15,709 nucleotides of DNA from assembly GCA_020217165.1 (NCBI GenBank), contig JAIWOE010000078.1:1-15709 (forward strand), read 5' to 3'. The notes under the pieces are model-generated. The model saw nothing but the letters and a program-made list of their open reading frames with translations, was not told where the DNA came from and did no database searches. This DNA comes from Desulfovibrio sp. GTDB lineage: Bacteria; Desulfobacterota; Desulfovibrionia; Desulfovibrionales; Desulfovibrionaceae. Made by a program: the position numbers and the translations under genes. Below are positions 13,369 to 15,709 of the stretch, piece after piece (the stretch's first letter is position 1; each line of letters opens with the position of its first letter).

Positions 13369-13391
13369 GGGCCATGTTGACAAGCTGCCCC

Positions 13392-13420
13392 TTGCCCCAC
13401 GTCTCCAAAGCACGTACATA
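13392..13420 (+). promoter_or_regulatory. Weak sigma-70-like promoter for the stress-protein operon
   Basis: TTGCCC (13392..13397) and TACATA (13415..13420) have a 17-nt spacer; the matches are only 4 and 3 of 6. The predicted leader is about 44 nt. A perfect TTGACA at 13377..13382 has no -10 at a proper distance. Confidence 0.25.
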
Positions 13421-13470
13421 TCTCATGGACGAACAGACGTTTTCCCCCGCAGCGCATGGAGTGACAGCCC

Positions 13471-14310
13471 ATGAATCGGCACTTTCTCGTCACCGTGAGC
13501 GACGACCCCCAGGCCATGCATGCCATTCGTTTTCTCGGGCATTTTTTTCATCGCAAGGATGGCCTGGAGTGCACGCTGTTCTACGTGGCCCCCCGTGACC
13601 ATGACAGCCCCACCGCCATGATTAAGCCAGACGCCCGGGAGCTGGCCAAGGGCAAGGCCGCCCTGGAGGCTGCCCACGACAAGCTGCGCCACATGGGCTG
13701 GCCCGCGGAGCATCTGCACCGAAAAACCATGACCCAGCGCCAGTCCACGGCCATGGAAATCGTGGACGAGGCCCACCGCGGCCGCTACGACGCCGTGGTG
13801 CTGGGCCGCCGAGGCATCACCAGCTTCGAGGCCTTCATGGGATCCTCCATCAGCCATGAACTCCTGGAGGAGCGCATTTCCTTCCCCCTGTGGCTGTGCC
13901 GCATGCCAGAGGCCACCCGCAAGGGGGTGCTGTGCTGCGTGGACGGCTCCGAGCAGTCCCTGCGCATCGTGGACCATGCCGGTTTTATCCTGGCTGGTCG
14001 CCATGAACACCACATCACCTTGTGCTGTGTGGAAAATGGCTCGCGTCCCGAGGTAGAGGACCTGTTTGCCCACTGCCGTGAAATACTGCGCCAAAATGGG
14101 GTGCCGCCGGAGATGATCCGCGAAAAAAGACTCCTGGGCGACTCCCCGGCCCGGGCCCTGCGTACGGAACTGCACGATGGCGGGTATGCCGTCATTGCTT
14201 TGGGCCGCACAGGCGCTGGCGGCGGCGCTCTGCGCAAGCTGTTTTTCGGCTCCGTCTCTCGCGACCTCATCCAGACGGCGCCCCCGGCCACGGTCTGGAT
14301 TTCCCGCTAA
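13471..14310 (+). CDS. Tandem universal stress protein (two UspA domains)
   Basis: A 279-residue cytoplasmic protein from the ATG at 13471, with GGAG 9 nt upstream. Two UspA folds lie in tandem: domain 1 at about 1-147 (start NRHFLVTVSDDPQA) and domain 2 at about 151-279 (start KGVLCCVDGSEQS). Each ends with an ATP-binding-type glycine motif: LGRRGITSFEAFMGSSIS (111-127) and LGRTGAGGGALRKLFFGS (244-261). In both, the expected G-x2-G start and G-S end are present, so nucleotide binding is plausible. Such proteins raise survival under starvation or stress by unclear means. This is the first gene of the plus-strand run: the lipoprotein gene starts 18 bp after its stop, then a second Usp gene and a carboxypeptidase gene follow. 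Two inverted repeats upstream may be regulator sites. Confidence 0.93.
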   Translation: MNRHFLVTVSDDPQAMHAIRFLGHFFHRKDGLECTLFYVAPRDHDSPTAMIKPDARELAKGKAALEAAHDKLRHMGWPAEHLHRKTMTQRQSTAMEIVDEAHRGRYDAVVLGRRGITSFEAFMGSSISHELLEERISFPLWLCRMPEATRKGVLCCVDGSEQSLRIVDHAGFILAGRHEHHITLCCVENGSRPEVEDLFAHCREILRQNGVPPEMIREKRLLGDSPARALRTELHDGGYAVIALGRTGAGGGALRKLFFGSVSRDLIQTAPPATVWISR

Positions 14311-14328
14311 CCCTTCACCCCGGCGCCC

Positions 14329-14877
14329 ATGTCCAGCCATTCCGCCATGCGTCAGCTCAGCCCAGCCGCCCCGCGCCCTCCGCTGCGCGCCGCCTGTGTG
14401 ACCGCCTGTTTGACTGTCTGCCTGGCCGCCCTGCTGCTGCCTGGCTGCGCGCGTTTTCAAAAGGTGGATGTGGAACGGGAATTCAAGGATTTCATCGCCC
14501 TGTACAAGGAGATGAACACCTTTACCGAAGCCGTCTTCCTCATGGAGCACAGCAAGGTGCTTAACCGCGACCTCTCCGACTTCCTGCAACAGAAGCTCTT
14601 TGAGACCAAGCTGCAGCTGGAGACAGTCATCGACATCATCTTTTTTTACAAGTATTCGGATTTCAGAAACTATGAAAACTATCTGGTTGTCTATCGATAT
14701 GTGAACCAACGGCTGGACACCGTGCTGCAAGGCTTTGCTGCGCAGGACAAGTTCATGTCTGCCGTGGAAGAAGACCACGGGCACCAGCCCCATGTGGCCC
14801 GCTACACCCGGGAATACCGGCAGTATCTGGCCCGCGTTATTGCCCAGATCAACGAGCTCAAGGAGAAAACCAAGTGA
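14329..14877 (+). CDS. Small lipoprotein of unknown function
   Basis: A 182-residue protein. Arginines before a hydrophobic segment (about 21-38) lead into the lipobox LLPGC, with the acylated cysteine at residue 40, so it is a membrane-anchored lipoprotein facing the periplasm. The mature part (about 142 residues) is helical and rich in Glu, Lys, Tyr and Phe (for example FKDFIALYKEMNTF and YKYSDFRNYENY). I recognise no domain. The start is uncertain: ATG 14329 and ATG 14347 both lack a clear ribosome site, and 14347 still leaves a complete signal peptide. The stop overlaps the next gene's GTG by 4 bases (GTGA). The stretch 14631..14705 is clearly more AT-rich than the rest of the window. Its place between two Usp genes and a carboxypeptidase gene suggests an envelope-stress role. 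Confidence 0.82.
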   Translation: MSSHSAMRQLSPAAPRPPLRAACVTACLTVCLAALLLPGCARFQKVDVEREFKDFIALYKEMNTFTEAVFLMEHSKVLNRDLSDFLQQKLFETKLQLETVIDIIFFYKYSDFRNYENYLVVYRYVNQRLDTVLQGFAAQDKFMSAVEEDHGHQPHVARYTREYRQYLARVIAQINELKEKTK

Positions 14878-15350
14878 TTTCCGCCCCGCACGTGCAGACA
14901 ATCATCGCCGCTGTGGACCTGAGCCCGGTGACCGGCAAAGTGGTCGGCTGGGCCATGGCCCAGGCCAAGGCCTTTAACGCCAGGCTGCAACTGCTCTACG
15001 TGACCACCCCGGAGCCGGACTTCATCGGCTACGCCCCTGGCCCGCAGCACGAGCGGCAGGCCGTGGCCTGTCGCATCCAGGACGAACAGCGTGCCCTGGC
15101 CGCCCTTAAGACCCAGGTGGCCGCCCAGGGGTTGGACGTGACCGAACATGTGTTCCAGGGCGTGCCCGAGGAAAAGATCCTGCAGGAGGCCCAGCGCCTG
15201 CAGGCGGATCTTATCATCTGCGGTCGCCATGATCATGACTTCTTTTACCGCCTCTTCGTGGGCAGCGTGGGCGAGGAACTCCTCAAGCGTTCGCCTTGCC
15301 CCATCCTTTTTGTCCCGGCCGATGCCCCGTCCGAGAACGAGGCGTCGTAG
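14874..15350 (+). CDS. Single-domain universal stress protein
   Basis: A 158-residue UspA-fold protein starting at the GTG at 14874. AAGGAG lies 8 nt upstream, and the GTG overlaps the lipoprotein stop as GTGA, pointing to translational coupling. The family layout is seen: a first strand with IIAAVDLSPVTGK (10-22), LQLLYVTTPEPDF, and the late motif IICGRHDHDFFYRLFVGSVG (114-133). In the ATP-binding motif G-x2-G-x9-G-S the second glycine is replaced by aspartate (G-R-H-D), while the later G130-S131 remains. Nucleotide binding may therefore differ from the tandem protein upstream. Its stop TAG overlaps the next start by one base (TAGTG). It may pair with the tandem Usp in a hetero-oligomer; that is inference from co-transcription. 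Confidence 0.92.
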   Translation: MISAPHVQTIIAAVDLSPVTGKVVGWAMAQAKAFNARLQLLYVTTPEPDFIGYAPGPQHERQAVACRIQDEQRALAALKTQVAAQGLDVTEHVFQGVPEEKILQEAQRLQADLIICGRHDHDFFYRLFVGSVGEELLKRSPCPILFVPADAPSENEAS

Positions 15351-15709
15351 TGTCCCGAGGGGTGTTGTGGTGCGGCCTGGCCTTGTTGCTGGGCCTGGTC
15401 TTGCTGTCCGCGCCCGGTGCCCTGGCTGAGACTTCGCCCGCCACCGCCGCCGCAGTCTTCGTCTGGGAGCCTCGGAGCGAGGTGGTGCTCCTGGAGAAAG
15501 ACGCCGACGTGCGCCGCCCCCCGGCCTCCCTGGTCAAATGCATGACCGCCCTGCTGGTCTGCGATGCCGCGGCCAATGGCACCCTGGACTGGGCAGAGCC
15601 GGCGCCGGCGCCGCCGGTCGTGGCCGCCGTCACCGGCGCGCGTCTGGGGCTGACGCCCGGCCAGGCCGTCCCAGTGCAGGAGCTGTTGGCGGCCCTGCTC
15701 ATCGGCTCG
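15350..15709 (+). CDS. D-alanyl-D-alanine carboxypeptidase (PBP5/6 type), 3' end beyond window
   Basis: The frame opens with the GTG at 15350, one base inside the previous stop, with GAGG 8 nt upstream, and continues to the right edge (120 residues). The N-terminus is a signal peptide: VSRG, then a hydrophobic stretch (about 5-20) and APGALAE. The mature part shows the low-molecular-weight penicillin-binding-protein pattern: AAAVFVWEPRSEVVLLEKDAD, PPASLVKCMTALLV with the active-site S60-L-V-K63 (S-x2-K) motif, and LGLTPGQAVPVQELLAALLIGS. The final serine is most likely the first residue of the S-x-N motif, so about two thirds of the gene is missing. These enzymes trim the terminal D-alanine from peptidoglycan stem peptides in the periplasm. 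It is the last visible gene of the stress-protein run. Confidence 0.92.
   Translation, partial: MSRGVLWCGLALLLGLVLLSAPGALAETSPATAAAVFVWEPRSEVVLLEKDADVRRPPASLVKCMTALLVCDAAANGTLDWAEPAPAPPVVAAVTGARLGLTPGQAVPVQELLAALLIGS

Noticed and set aside
13377..13382. Perfect TTGACA as the -35 box of the stress-protein operon
   Set aside because: No -10-like hexamer lies 15-19 bp downstream.
12194..13426. A 410-residue minus-strand frame overlapping the HD gene in another frame
   Set aside because: It is Pro/Trp/Thr/Ser-rich and lacks motifs, while the neighbouring frame carries the HD signature and a strong ribosome site.
13423..14901. A 492-residue open frame on the minus strand opposite the stress-protein genes
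   Set aside because: It mirrors two genes with clear Usp and lipoprotein signatures. The translation has no family motif and its composition (Gly, His, Gln, Ala rich) is typical of the antisense of GC-rich codons.

Overview
The window is a GC-rich stretch of bacterial chromosome, densely coded and with several GTG starts. Tandem universal stress proteins, a periplasmic-binding-domain sensor kinase, an NtrC-class regulator with matching sigma-54 promoters and a DASS-type anion permease suggest a sulfate-reducing deltaproteobacterium of the Desulfovibrio group. That assignment is inference from gene content and composition. I saw no rRNA, tRNA, CRISPR array, insertion sequence or prophage gene.

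Left part (1..9444, minus strand). Read in the direction of transcription, a compact gene run encodes: an orphan TolQ/ExbB/MotA-type proton-channel subunit, a two-repeat Lcl (DUF1566) protein with a cysteine cluster, a PAS-PAS-PAS-SpoIIE phosphatase, a membrane histidine kinase with an SBP_bac_3 sensor domain, and a sigma-54-dependent response regulator. The last three overlap by 8 and 4 bases. About 300 bp downstream lies a DASS/SLC13 anion transporter, preceded by a good -24/-12 promoter and three copies of a GGTTATGCCCC-like repeat. The simplest reading is that the kinase/regulator pair senses a small solute and switches on the permease. A hairpin terminator follows the permease. A LysE-family exporter then runs off the left edge.

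Middle (9445..9958). Divergent from the gene run is a 100-residue exported EF-hand protein with a near-consensus sigma-54 promoter. Upstream of it sit two long interlocking perfect inverted repeats. Two sigma-54 promoters thus flank the regulator operon, so the regulator may control both.

Right of centre (9962..13274, minus strand). Here lie a small eight-cysteine protein of unknown function, a receiver-PAS-PAS protein with no output domain, a Uma2-family nuclease-like protein whose leader has two tandem stem-loops, and an HD-domain phosphohydrolase.

Right end (13471..15709, plus strand). A tight operon encodes a tandem-domain universal stress protein, a small lipoprotein, a single-domain universal stress protein and a D-Ala-D-Ala carboxypeptidase cut by the window edge. 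The last three overlap by 4 bp and 1 bp. This looks like a stress/cell-envelope operon.
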